DNA of 39,822 nt from JBKEDH01 sp047975295. GTDB taxonomy: Bacteria > Bacteroidota > Bacteroidia > Flavobacteriales > Flavobacteriaceae. The notes below the pieces were generated by a model. That model was not told the origin of the DNA, did no database searches, and saw nothing but the letters and a program-made list of their open reading frames with translations. The stretch lies in assembly GCA_047975295.1 (NCBI GenBank), contig JBKEDH010000189.1, forward strand, positions 1 to 39,822, in the 5' to 3' direction. Position numbers and translations under genes: made by a program. How positions within the stretch are numbered: position 1 is the stretch's first letter; the number at the start of each line of letters is the position of its first letter. Below are positions 33,306 to 39,822 of the stretch, piece by piece.

Positions 33306-33854
33306 TTATTCTGTTTTATTGGATGTTATGGAGTTTAATGTAACTTGGCAGATTAAGGGTGTATTCCTGCCAATTTTATTTTCGTCGCCGTAGTAGCCAT
33401 ACGCTTTTTGCGATGGAAATAAAAAGGTAATAGTTTCGCCCGCTTTCATAAGTTTTAGTCCTTCGCGTAAACCGGTAAACAGTTCTTCTTGGTCTATGGC
33501 GTAAGTTTGTGTTTTTATATCTTCGGAAGAATAAATTTCGCTACCGTTAAAGTGTTTTACATTGTAGTTGTACGATACAATATCGCCAAATTTTGGTGTG
33601 GGGAGGGAATCTGTTTCTATTTTGGTATTATAACCGTACCAAAATCCACTATCCGATTGAAGGTAGGAAACTATACTGTCCTGTTTTTCGATAAATTTGG
33701 AAATTTGTATATGCTCCTGTTCGTTCAACTCAATATTGCGTATTACCGATTTATCGATAAATGAACCTGTTTTTACCGATATCGGACGGCGTGCTTCGGG
33801 CGATTTGCAGGCAAATACCACAAATAAAATACCGAGAAAAAAATACCTATTCAT
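33306..33854 (-). CDS. gldI: Gliding motility lipoprotein GldI (FKBP-type PPIase)
   Basis: 182 residues from the ATG at 33854, which gives a standard lipoprotein signal (lipobox VFAC, Cys16). A more upstream ATG at 33902 would add 16 residues inside the neighbouring gene and spoil the signal. The FKBP domain occupies the C-terminal half: FGDIVSYNYNVKHFNG, LFTGLREGLKLMKAGET and FLFPSQKAYGYYGD. GldI is needed for gliding in Flavobacterium, probably by folding gliding or type IX secretion components. It overlaps the nrnA-like gene by 8 nt. Presence of gldI does not prove motility. Confidence 0.85.
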   Translation of the reverse strand: MNRYFFLGILFVVFACKSPEARRPISVKTGSFIDKSVIRNIELNEQEHIQISKFIEKQDSIVSYLQSDSGFWYGYNTKIETDSLPTPKFGDIVSYNYNVKHFNGSEIYSSEDIKTQTYAIDQEELFTGLREGLKLMKAGETITFLFPSQKAYGYYGDENKIGRNTPLICQVTLNSITSNKTE

Positions 33855-34866
33855 GTTCAAGGGCTGTTTTATAACCAGGCAATATACTAATAAATCTATC
33901 AACCGTTTTGGTTAAGGTATCGTAACTTTTACCTCCGGCCGCATTGGTATGGCCGCCACCGTTAAAATGGGCACGCGACATTTCGTTTACCGAAAAATGA
34001 CCTTTAGACCGCAGCGATATTTTTACAATACCTTCTTGTTTATCTTCAATAAAAATAGCAGCTAAAACAATGTTTTTTAACGAGAGACCATAATTAACAA
34101 CGCCTTCGGTATCGCCTTTCTTATAATTGTACCGGTTTAATTCCTCTTGCGAAAGTGAAATGTAAGCCGTACGGTATTTTGGTAATACTTTTAAATTTGT
34201 TAACGCACATCCCAATAGTTGTAAGCGTTCGTAGCTGTTGGCGTCGTAAACATTATGGTGTATCTGGGCATTATTGGCCCCTTTTTCTATAAGCTTAGCC
34301 ACGATTTTATGGGTGTTACTTGTGGTCGATGCAAATCGAAATGAGCCTGTATCGGTCATAATACCAGTATATAAGCAGGAAGCAATATTGGTATCCATTA
34401 AATTGGCATCGTCTAACATGTCGATAAACCTATACACCATTTCGCAGGTAGAACTCATGCTAACATCGCTATAAGTGTATGTAGCGTAGGTGTCGGGAGC
34501 TTGGTGGTGATCTATCATAATTTTTATACCAGAACTTTCTTGTAGTACAGATTCCATATTGCCTGTTCTATGAAAGGCATTAAAATCTAGTGTGAAAATA
34601 ATATCTGCATTTTGTATCAAAACATCGCAGACCATGGTTTCGGAATCGTACTTTAATATGCTGTCTTCGCCGGGCATCCATTTTAAAAAGTTAGGATAAT
34701 CGTTAGGTACTATCACTTTGGGTGTTTGATTTTTTTTGTAAAGATAGTGGTACAGACCTAATGAAGACCCAATGGCATCGCCATCCGGATTTTTATGGCA
34801 AACAATAACGATGTTCTTTGGGGTTGATAATAAGTGTTTTATGTTTTTTATATCTTCCTTTTTCAT
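33847..34866 (-). CDS. DHH-family phosphoesterase (NrnA-like oligoribonuclease/pAp phosphatase)
   Basis: 339 residues. DHH domain in the first half with HKNPDGDAIGSSLG (DxD metal ligands), FTLDFNAFHR and the DHH triad at 119-121 (IDHHQAPDTY); the DHHA1 domain in the last third ends with GGGHTNAAGG. This matches NrnA, which degrades nanoRNA and dephosphorylates pAp. c-di-AMP/pApA-specific relatives share the fold, so substrate choice is uncertain. It is the first gene of a five-gene leftward operon; a box TATATTCG (minus strand, about 34884-34877) may be its -7 element. Confidence 0.88.
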   Translation of the reverse strand: MKKEDIKNIKHLLSTPKNIVIVCHKNPDGDAIGSSLGLYHYLYKKNQTPKVIVPNDYPNFLKWMPGEDSILKYDSETMVCDVLIQNADIIFTLDFNAFHRTGNMESVLQESSGIKIMIDHHQAPDTYATYTYSDVSMSSTCEMVYRFIDMLDDANLMDTNIASCLYTGIMTDTGSFRFASTTSNTHKIVAKLIEKGANNAQIHHNVYDANSYERLQLLGCALTNLKVLPKYRTAYISLSQEELNRYNYKKGDTEGVVNYGLSLKNIVLAAIFIEDKQEGIVKISLRSKGHFSVNEMSRAHFNGGGHTNAAGGKSYDTLTKTVDRFISILPGYKTALEHE

Positions 34867-34903
34867 AGGAAGCGAATATACAATTTTTTAAACTTAAAGA
34901 GGC

Positions 34904-34933
34904 TTGTTTATTATTATAAATGCTGTACTTTTG
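34904..34933 (+). promoter_or_regulatory. Promoter (TTG-N19-TAnnTTTG) for ndk
   Basis: TTG at 34904-34906 and TACTTTTG at 34926-34933 are 19 nt apart, identical in layout to the cysteine desulfurase promoter. The ATG at 34955 is about 15 nt beyond the likely start site. Confidence 0.7.
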
Positions 34934-34954
34934 CAGCAAATTAAAAATTGAAAA

Positions 34955-35374
34955 ATGGCAACAAACAGAACATTTACAATGATAAAGCCCGATGCTGTCG
35001 AAAACGGACATATCGGTGCAATTTTGGAAAAGATTACAGCTTCGGGATTTAGAATCGTAGCAATGAAATTAACACAAATGACTCAAGCCGATGCCGAAAC
35101 GTTTTACGCCGTTCACAATGAACGTCCGTTTTTTGGCGAATTGGTTGAATTTATGACACGTGGACCTATAGTTGCGGCTATTTTGGAAAAAGAAAATGCT
35201 GTTGAAGATTTTAGAGCTTTAATTGGTGCTACAAATCCTGCCGATGCTGCCGAAGGAACCATTAGAAAGTTATATGCAACTTCTATGGGTGAAAATGCTG
35301 TTCATGGTAGTGATAGCAACGAAAACGCAGCGATTGAGGGTGCTTTCCATTTTGCGGGAAGAGACCAATTTTAA
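34955..35374 (+). CDS. ndk: Nucleoside diphosphate kinase
   Basis: 139 residues, full length. It balances NTP pools by a phospho-histidine ping-pong mechanism. Visible: RTFTMIKPDAVENGH at the start, FYAVHNERPFFGELVEFM, GPIVAAILEKENAV, and the active His117 in AVHGSDSNENAAIE. Single-gene unit with a clear promoter and terminator. It runs divergently from the nrnA-like operon. Confidence 0.96.
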   Translation: MATNRTFTMIKPDAVENGHIGAILEKITASGFRIVAMKLTQMTQADAETFYAVHNERPFFGELVEFMTRGPIVAAILEKENAVEDFRALIGATNPADAAEGTIRKLYATSMGENAVHGSDSNENAAIEGAFHFAGRDQF

Positions 35375-35392
35375 CCTGCTTTTTTTAGATAT

Positions 35393-35421
35393 AAAAAAGC
35401 CCCGTAACACGGGGCTTTTTT
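35393..35421. terminator. Terminator between ndk and the cold-shock gene
   Basis: GCCCCGT (35399-35405) pairs with ACGGGGC (35409-35415) around AAC, flanked by six A and at least six T, so it works on both strands. The two genes converge on it. Confidence 0.9.
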
Positions 35422-35447
35422 TGTTCTTAAAAAAATTAAATAGTATA

Positions 35448-35639
35448 TTAAAGTACTCTTACATTTACTGCATTTAATCCTTTTTTGCCTTCTTTAAGTT
35501 CAAATTCAACTAAATCACCTTCGTTGATCTCGTCAATTAAACCTGAAACGTGAACAAAGTGTTCTTTTCTTGTGTCTTCCTCAATGATAAAACCAAAGCC
35601 TTTGGCGCTGTTGAAGAACTTTACTGTGCCTTTTGTCAT
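35448..35639 (-). CDS. Cold-shock domain protein
   Basis: 63 residues. RNP1 KGFGFI and RNP2 HFVHVSGL are both present, with the starting GTVKFFNSAKGFGF. It is a single-stranded nucleic-acid binding OB-fold protein of CspA type, an RNA chaperone. His replaces Phe at the first position of RNP2 (HFVHVS versus the usual VFVHFS), a variant frequent in this phylum. A box TACATTTG lies upstream on the same strand. Confidence 0.93.
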   Translation of the reverse strand: MTKGTVKFFNSAKGFGFIIEEDTRKEHFVHVSGLIDEINEGDLVEFELKEGKKGLNAVNVRVL

Positions 35640-35663
35640 TATGTTTGTTTATAAATTAAAGGG

Positions 35664-35671
35664 CAAATGTA
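35664..35671 (-). promoter_or_regulatory. -7 box of the cold-shock gene promoter
   Basis: The minus strand reads TACATTTG at 35671-35664, about 25 nt before the start codon, matching TAnnTTTG. The nearest TTG is 13 nt away, too close for the usual -33 position. Confidence 0.45.
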
Positions 35672-35721
35672 CAGTAAATAAATTCAAGTCGTTGATTTTT
35701 AAAGATTTTATTTTTAAAAAT

Positions 35722-36018
35722 TTATCTAAGAATCAGTTTTTTTATAATCTCCTTACCCAATTCTTCGTTAATCATGTTAATTATTTTTTCTTTTCCGTAG
35801 CTTAATTCTTCTCTTAAAACACTGGAAATCAATTGTACATAAAGTGTGTCGCCTTGTAAATTTACCGAATTGGTATAGCTGTTAACACCATTACCCATTA
35901 AATGGAACCATGCATCGGCCACATTGACCTTATTGAGTCCTTTTTCTAAATTATTGGACGTAATAAAATCTTTAAGGGCGTCCGAGATGCTTATATGTTC
36001 GTTGTTGCGTTTTGCCAT
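35722..36018 (-). CDS. DUF721 (DciA-like) protein
   Basis: 98 residues. The compact alpha/beta DUF721 domain is seen in VADAWFHLMGNGVNSYT, then LQGDTLYVQLISSVLREELSY. DUF721/DciA proteins load the replicative helicase DnaB in many bacteria without DnaC. Here it is the last gene of a recF operon, one base after the 2H phosphoesterase gene, which supports a replication or repair role. The N-terminal KH-like region of longer DciA proteins is missing, so helicase loading by this short form is inferred. Confidence 0.8.
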   Translation of the reverse strand: MAKRNNEHISISDALKDFITSNNLEKGLNKVNVADAWFHLMGNGVNSYTNSVNLQGDTLYVQLISSVLREELSYGKEKIINMINEELGKEIIKKLILR

Positions 36019-36019
36019 T

Positions 36020-36700
36020 TTAAATGCTAAATGAAGCTAATGTTTTTACATGTGTTTTTCTTTGGTACCAATCGTTATGGACCAGTTCAAGGTTTTGGGG
36101 TGTAAATGTACCGAAATTATGGTCTCGGTACTGTTCTATGATCTTTAAAAAATTGATTTTGTTTATCAGTTTATTTCTAAAACGCACTACCGTGCTATGT
36201 GCTGTTTGTATGGCGTAGCGTTGGTCTATGCTTTGCTCTAAAATTGTATTTTTAAAGTTGTTTCTTAAATTGTCCCGAATGGTGTTTAACGATTCGTTAT
36301 TTGTAAAACCTTGTAGCATAATACAAGATGGGGAGGCTGTTAGTCCTTTAAATTCAATTTTTAAATTTCCATTTTCAATAATACTTTCTTTAATAACGTT
36401 AACATAATCGTTTATATTGATGTTTTTAATCTGAAAGCCTTGGTAGCACGAAATTATAGAAAGTACCGTAATATGTATATCGGTATTTTTATAGTAATAT
36501 TGGTTGGGGTCTATTTGGTAAAGTTTATTTAAAAAGGCTTGTATTTTATTTTTTACTGCAATGGAAGGCCGTATTAAAAGGGTAATGCCAAAACGGTTGT
36601 CGGTGTTCGAATCGATTAAAGAATCCAGCTCGTATTTGTCGTTATATATTTTATCTATCGCAGAGGTATAAAGCTTATTGTAGTGTTCCTTTAAACTCAT
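36020..36700 (-). CDS. 2H phosphoesterase superfamily protein (2'-5' RNA ligase-like)
   Basis: 226 residues. Two HxT motifs define the family: HIT in TDIHITVLSI (His76, Thr78) and HST in AHSTVVRF (His168, Thr170), 92 residues apart, as in LigT and cyclic phosphodiesterases. These enzymes act on 2',3'-cyclic phosphates or 2'-5' linkages in RNA or small nucleotides. The C-terminal segment has a conserved LELVHNDWYQ. It sits between recF (2 nt) and DUF721 (1 nt) in one transcript. The substrate is unknown, and a link with DNA repair is only suggested by position. Confidence 0.75.
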   Translation of the reverse strand: MSLKEHYNKLYTSAIDKIYNDKYELDSLIDSNTDNRFGITLLIRPSIAVKNKIQAFLNKLYQIDPNQYYYKNTDIHITVLSIISCYQGFQIKNININDYVNVIKESIIENGNLKIEFKGLTASPSCIMLQGFTNNESLNTIRDNLRNNFKNTILEQSIDQRYAIQTAHSTVVRFRNKLINKINFLKIIEQYRDHNFGTFTPQNLELVHNDWYQRKTHVKTLASFSI

Positions 36701-36702
36701 AA

Positions 36703-37782
36703 TTAAAGTTTAAATATATTATACGATTGGTGCGCTTTTTTTACAACATTTTCGGTGCGTTCGGCGTGTGTATCGCTAATAAAAAGCTGTCCAAAATTTT
36801 CATCATCTACCAACTTTATTATTTGGGTAACACGGTTCTCGTCCAATTTATCAAAAACATCATCCAACAATAAAATGGGGTTTACACTACTTTGGGCCTT
36901 TATAAAATCGAATTGAGCCAATTTTAAAGCAATAAGAAAAGACTTTTGCTGGCCTTGACTTCCAAATTTTTTAATGGGGTGGTTTTCAATATTAAACTGT
37001 AAATCGTCTTTATGTATGCCAACACTGGTGTACTGTAAGGCTTTGTCCTTGTTTAAGTTTTGTTTTAAAAGCGTATCCAACGGTGCGTCGAACAGGTTAC
37101 TGCTATAAATAAGGGTTACTGCTTCGTTGTCGTTACTAATGGCTTTATACCTTAATTTAAAAATAGGAACGAATGCCTCTAAAAAAGCAGCCCGTTTTTT
37201 GAATATTTGTGAGCCATATTCGTTAAGCTGGCTGTTGTAAACCTCTAAAGTATCGTTGTTAAACGTATGGTTAAGAGCAAAATATTTTAACAGAGCGTTG
37301 CGTTGTGCCAAAACCTTGTTGTAGTTAATTAAATGGTTTAAATATGCTGTATCGCTTTGCGAAATAACACTATCTATAAATTTTCGACGTGTATCGCTAC
37401 CCTCGATAATTAAATCTCTGTCGGCTGGCGAAATAATAACTAAAGGCAAGAAACCAATATGTTCGCTAAATTTATCGTAAGCCTTGCCATTGCGCTTAAT
37501 TACTTTTTTTTGGCCACGTTTTAGACTTATGGCAACCTTTTCGGGCTTATCGTTTTTTATATAGTCACCATTAATAACAAAAAAATCTTCGTTATGTTTA
37601 ATATTTTGTGTAGCAATGGGATTAAAATAACTTTTGCCGAACGACAAATGATAAATGGCATCAAGAATATTGGTTTTTCCTATGCCATTGTTGCCCACAA
37701 TACAATTTATTTTGGGATTGAACTCAAAAGAAATACTTTCAAAATTCTTATAATTGAGCAAGGATAAGGAGGTTAAAATCAT
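36703..37782 (-). CDS. recF: DNA replication and repair protein RecF
   Basis: 359 residues from the ATG at 37782; a start at 37803 would add seven residues of no known fold. RecF is an SMC-like ATPase that helps load RecA at gaps. Walker A IVGNNGIGKTN (about 28-38), the ABC signature region GSQGQQKSFLIALKLAQ and Walker B PILLLDDVFDKLD are all present, and the first strand LTSLSLLNYKNFE is typical. It heads a leftward operon with the 2H phosphoesterase and DUF721 genes. dnaN is not adjacent. Confidence 0.94.
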   Translation of the reverse strand: MILTSLSLLNYKNFESISFEFNPKINCIVGNNGIGKTNILDAIYHLSFGKSYFNPIATQNIKHNEDFFVINGDYIKNDKPEKVAISLKRGQKKVIKRNGKAYDKFSEHIGFLPLVIISPADRDLIIEGSDTRRKFIDSVISQSDTAYLNHLINYNKVLAQRNALLKYFALNHTFNNDTLEVYNSQLNEYGSQIFKKRAAFLEAFVPIFKLRYKAISNDNEAVTLIYSSNLFDAPLDTLLKQNLNKDKALQYTSVGIHKDDLQFNIENHPIKKFGSQGQQKSFLIALKLAQFDFIKAQSSVNPILLLDDVFDKLDENRVTQIIKLVDDENFGQLFISDTHAERTENVVKKAHQSYNIFKL

Positions 37783-37854
37783 AAAAAGTGAAAAGAAGTG
37801 CAAATTATTGAAAAATAATCAAATAAATACCCTTTTAGATATAAAGAAAAATTT

Positions 37855-37862
37855 TATTTTTG
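37855..37862 (+). promoter_or_regulatory. -7 box for the YfgM-like/ribH unit
   Basis: TATTTTTG matches TAnnTTTG and lies 27 nt before the ATG at 37889. No TTG at the right distance. Confidence 0.45.
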
Positions 37863-37888
37863 CGACGCATTAATTTTAGATAAGATAC

Positions 37889-38662
37889 ATGGCAACATAT
37901 AATAAAAGGGGATATAAACCAAAAACAAAGGAAGAAAAGAAAGTAAACATAGAGGAAAACTCTACAACAGCAGAGGTTTTTAATACGTTAGACGAAACCG
38001 CATCGAAGACCGAGGACTTTGTAGCCAAAAACCAAAAATATATTTTTATGATTATTGGTGTTGTGGCAGTAGTGGTATTGGGTTATTTGGGCTATAATGA
38101 GTTTGTAGCCAAACCAAAGGCCGAAAATGCCATGAACGATATGTTCCAAGCCCAAAAATATTTCGATGAGGCCGTAAACGGGGGTGCTGCTCAAGACTCA
38201 TTGTTCACTTTGGCTCTAAATGGAGGAGAAGGTAAATATGGTATGTTGGATATTATCTCGGAATATGGTGGTACGCCTGCAGCAAATATTGCAAATTACT
38301 GTGCAGGAACAGCATATTTACATTTAAAGGATTATAAAAATGCCGTAAAATATTTAGGTGATTTTAAAAGTGAAGATGAAGTTTTGGCTCCTTTGGCCAA
38401 AGGGAATATAGGAGATGCCTTTGTTCAGTTAAACCAAAATGAAGATGCATTAAACTATTACGAAGAAGCCGCCAAAATACGAAGCAACGAATATACAACG
38501 CCTTTATATTTGTACAAAGCGGGTAATATAGCTTTAAATCTTGGAAAGGCCGATAAGGCACTTACTTACTTCGAAAGAATAAAAAACGACTTCCCAAATT
38601 CTACCGAAGCATCGTCGGTAGAAGTGTTTATAGGTAAAGCAAGAATATTAGCCGGAAAATAA
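37889..38662 (+). CDS. Membrane-anchored TPR protein (YfgM-like)
   Basis: 257 residues. A charged cytoplasmic head (about 1-48), one membrane helix (about 51-68, YIFMIIGVVAVVVLGYLGY), then a periplasmic TPR region (about 85-255) with ANYCAGTAYLHLKDYKNAV, NEDALNYYEEAAKIR and GKADKALTYFERIKNDFPN. This layout is that of YfgM, an ancillary partner of the SecYEG translocon in enterobacteria. Function here is inferred from shape. It is one base upstream of ribH. Confidence 0.78.
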   Translation: MATYNKRGYKPKTKEEKKVNIEENSTTAEVFNTLDETASKTEDFVAKNQKYIFMIIGVVAVVVLGYLGYNEFVAKPKAENAMNDMFQAQKYFDEAVNGGAAQDSLFTLALNGGEGKYGMLDIISEYGGTPAANIANYCAGTAYLHLKDYKNAVKYLGDFKSEDEVLAPLAKGNIGDAFVQLNQNEDALNYYEEAAKIRSNEYTTPLYLYKAGNIALNLGKADKALTYFERIKNDFPNSTEASSVEVFIGKARILAGK

Positions 38663-38663
38663 A

Positions 38664-39149
38664 ATGGCTACCGAAAATAAAAATCTATCGGAGTACGATA
38701 AAACAACAATCCCAAACGCAGAAAAATTTCGGTTTGGGATTGTTGTTTCAGAATGGAATGATACCATTACCGAAGGACTATATCAAGGTGCTTATAATAC
38801 ATTAATTGAAAATGGTGTTTTACCCACCAATATTTTGCGTTGGAATGTACCGGGAAGCTTCGAACTTATTTACGGTTCTAAAAAAATGCAGGAACAGATG
38901 GTAAGTGCCGTAATTGCCATAGGTAGTGTTATACAAGGCGAAACCAAACACTTCGATTTTGTTTGCGAAGGTGTAACCCAAGGTATAAAAGACCTAAATG
39001 TGTTGCACGAAACACCAGTTATTTTTTGTGTACTTACCGATAATACCATACAACAGGCCATAGACCGTTCTGGTGGAAAACACGGTAATAAAGGAACCGA
39101 AGCAGCCATAGCTGCTATAAAAATGGCCGAATTACGGCAAAATAGTTAA
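38664..39149 (+). CDS. ribH: 6,7-Dimethyl-8-ribityllumazine synthase
   Basis: 161 residues, full length. It condenses ribulose-derived butanone phosphate with a pyrimidine to make the riboflavin precursor. Landmarks: FGIVVSEWNDTITEGLYQGA, NVPGSFELIYG, GSVIQGETKHFDFV with catalytic His96, and the C-terminal HGNKGTEAAIAAIKMAEL. In the family it forms pentamers or icosahedral shells. Other riboflavin genes are not in the window. Confidence 0.95.
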   Translation: MATENKNLSEYDKTTIPNAEKFRFGIVVSEWNDTITEGLYQGAYNTLIENGVLPTNILRWNVPGSFELIYGSKKMQEQMVSAVIAIGSVIQGETKHFDFVCEGVTQGIKDLNVLHETPVIFCVLTDNTIQQAIDRSGGKHGNKGTEAAIAAIKMAELRQNS

Positions 39150-39219
39150 AGTATTGGAGTGTAAACTTATAGGGTTTGTACCCTCTTGCCAATATTTAAC
39201 TTAAATTTATTTGTGTAGA

Positions 39220-39819
39220 ATGAGCAGAAAATACAAAAAAAAATGTAGTCCAAAGAAAAGTTTAATTCTATTTGCTTTCATTTGGATTTCTCTGTCTGGC
39301 TTTTCTCAAATAACAAGTACCGTAGTTAACAAGTCTAATTTTGAAAATTCAGATTTTCCGTTCAAAGGGATTCGGGTTTTGGCCGTAGAGTATGTTTCTA
39401 CGCCAAACGAAGAAAACCTATATGTGTTTTCTAAAAATGAAAGACGTGCTGAGCAGGATACGCTCTACATTCAACAGTTTAAGAAAACAGATAATAAGTG
39501 GACTGTTACTGCCGAAAAAACCATTGCCGAAACAGGGATAATTACTTCAGTTTGGAATGCGAGAAAAGCATTTTTTGATGCCGATAAAGATAATGTGGCC
39601 GATGTTTTGTTTGTTTATTCCAAACATCCAAAGAACAATTTGGAAGAACAATTGGATATTGTACTATTACTGGTTTATAAAAATAAATTTTATACTATCG
39701 GAAATGCAGGTGAAGAAAATTATAATCCGGAATTTGATTATCAGGATTTTTCAAATGAAAATTTGCCCGAACCCATTATAGAATATATTTTTAATTATTG
39801 GAAGAAATTGGATAAATAA
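39220..39819 (+). CDS. Exported protein of unknown function
   Basis: 199 residues from the ATG at 39220; an upstream TTG at 39211 is less likely. A basic N-terminus (MSRKYKKKCSPKKS) precedes a hydrophobic segment ending in LSGFSQ, typical of a signal peptide of this phylum. The mature part has an Asp-rich stretch ARKAFFDADKDNVADVLF that resembles an EF-like or VCBS-type calcium motif, and alternating beta strands. I do not recognise the family. It is 70 nt after ribH and may have its own promoter. The gene ends 3 bases before the window does. Confidence 0.65.
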   Translation: MSRKYKKKCSPKKSLILFAFIWISLSGFSQITSTVVNKSNFENSDFPFKGIRVLAVEYVSTPNEENLYVFSKNERRAEQDTLYIQQFKKTDNKWTVTAEKTIAETGIITSVWNARKAFFDADKDNVADVLFVYSKHPKNNLEEQLDIVLLLVYKNKFYTIGNAGEENYNPEFDYQDFSNENLPEPIIEYIFNYWKKLDK

Positions 39820-39822
39820 AAA

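Overview
This window is a chromosomal segment from a member of the Bacteroidota, almost certainly a Flavobacteriaceae species. The evidence is: visibly AT-rich DNA; promoters of the TTG-N19/20-TAnnTTTG type instead of TTGACA/TATAAT; start codons without a Shine-Dalgarno sequence; a GldI-type gliding-motility lipoprotein; a CCC-motif/DUF2752 pair; a CarboxypepD-reg TonB-dependent receptor; and a flavobacterial 6S RNA between zapA and rny. Most genes are conserved housekeeping genes. There is no prophage, IS element, CRISPR array, tRNA or rRNA that I can see.

Layout. 1-3.9 kb: the 3' end of an ornithine aminotransferase, a bidirectional terminator, a two-gene membrane-protein operon (DUF2752, CCC-motif), a small membrane protein with a Smr-domain protein, a calcium-repeat lipoprotein and a cysteine desulfurase. 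4-8.2 kb: a TonB-dependent receptor directly coupled (TAAATG) to an M23 peptidase. 8.3-10.7 kb: the coiled-coil/ZapA division pair, a 6S RNA and RNase Y. 11-14.1 kb: XerD and AroQ, with a small cassette of secreted lipoproteins between them; the first has a folded leader RNA. 14.3-20.5 kb: dihydrolipoyl dehydrogenase, type II NADH dehydrogenase, a DinB-like protein, a Cys-rich lipoprotein, an M48 metalloprotease lipoprotein and a UMF1-type MFS transporter.

20.7-23.7 kb is the most regulatory-looking block: an ECF sigma factor (TTG start), a membrane anti-sigma candidate and two exported repeat proteins (DYGNI and GSGD solenoids), all in one direction behind a possible ECF promoter. 23.9-30.6 kb: ClpC, GyrA with a wild-type quinolone region, and a secreted TPR protein. 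30.7-34.9 kb: a tight leftward operon, nrnA-like > gldI > cyclophilin-FKBP fusion > lgt > DUF192 lipoprotein, in which the lipoprotein-modifying enzyme Lgt travels with three of its likely substrates. 35-39.8 kb: Ndk, a cold-shock protein, a recF > 2H-phosphoesterase > DUF721 operon, a YfgM-like TPR protein with lumazine synthase, and an unknown exported protein.

I do not see a complete new defence or mobile system. The best candidates for something under-described are the leader RNA of the TRL-like lipoprotein, the sigma/anti-sigma/solenoid operon, the alternative pairing inside the 6S RNA, and the 2H phosphoesterase wedged between recF and a DciA-like gene.
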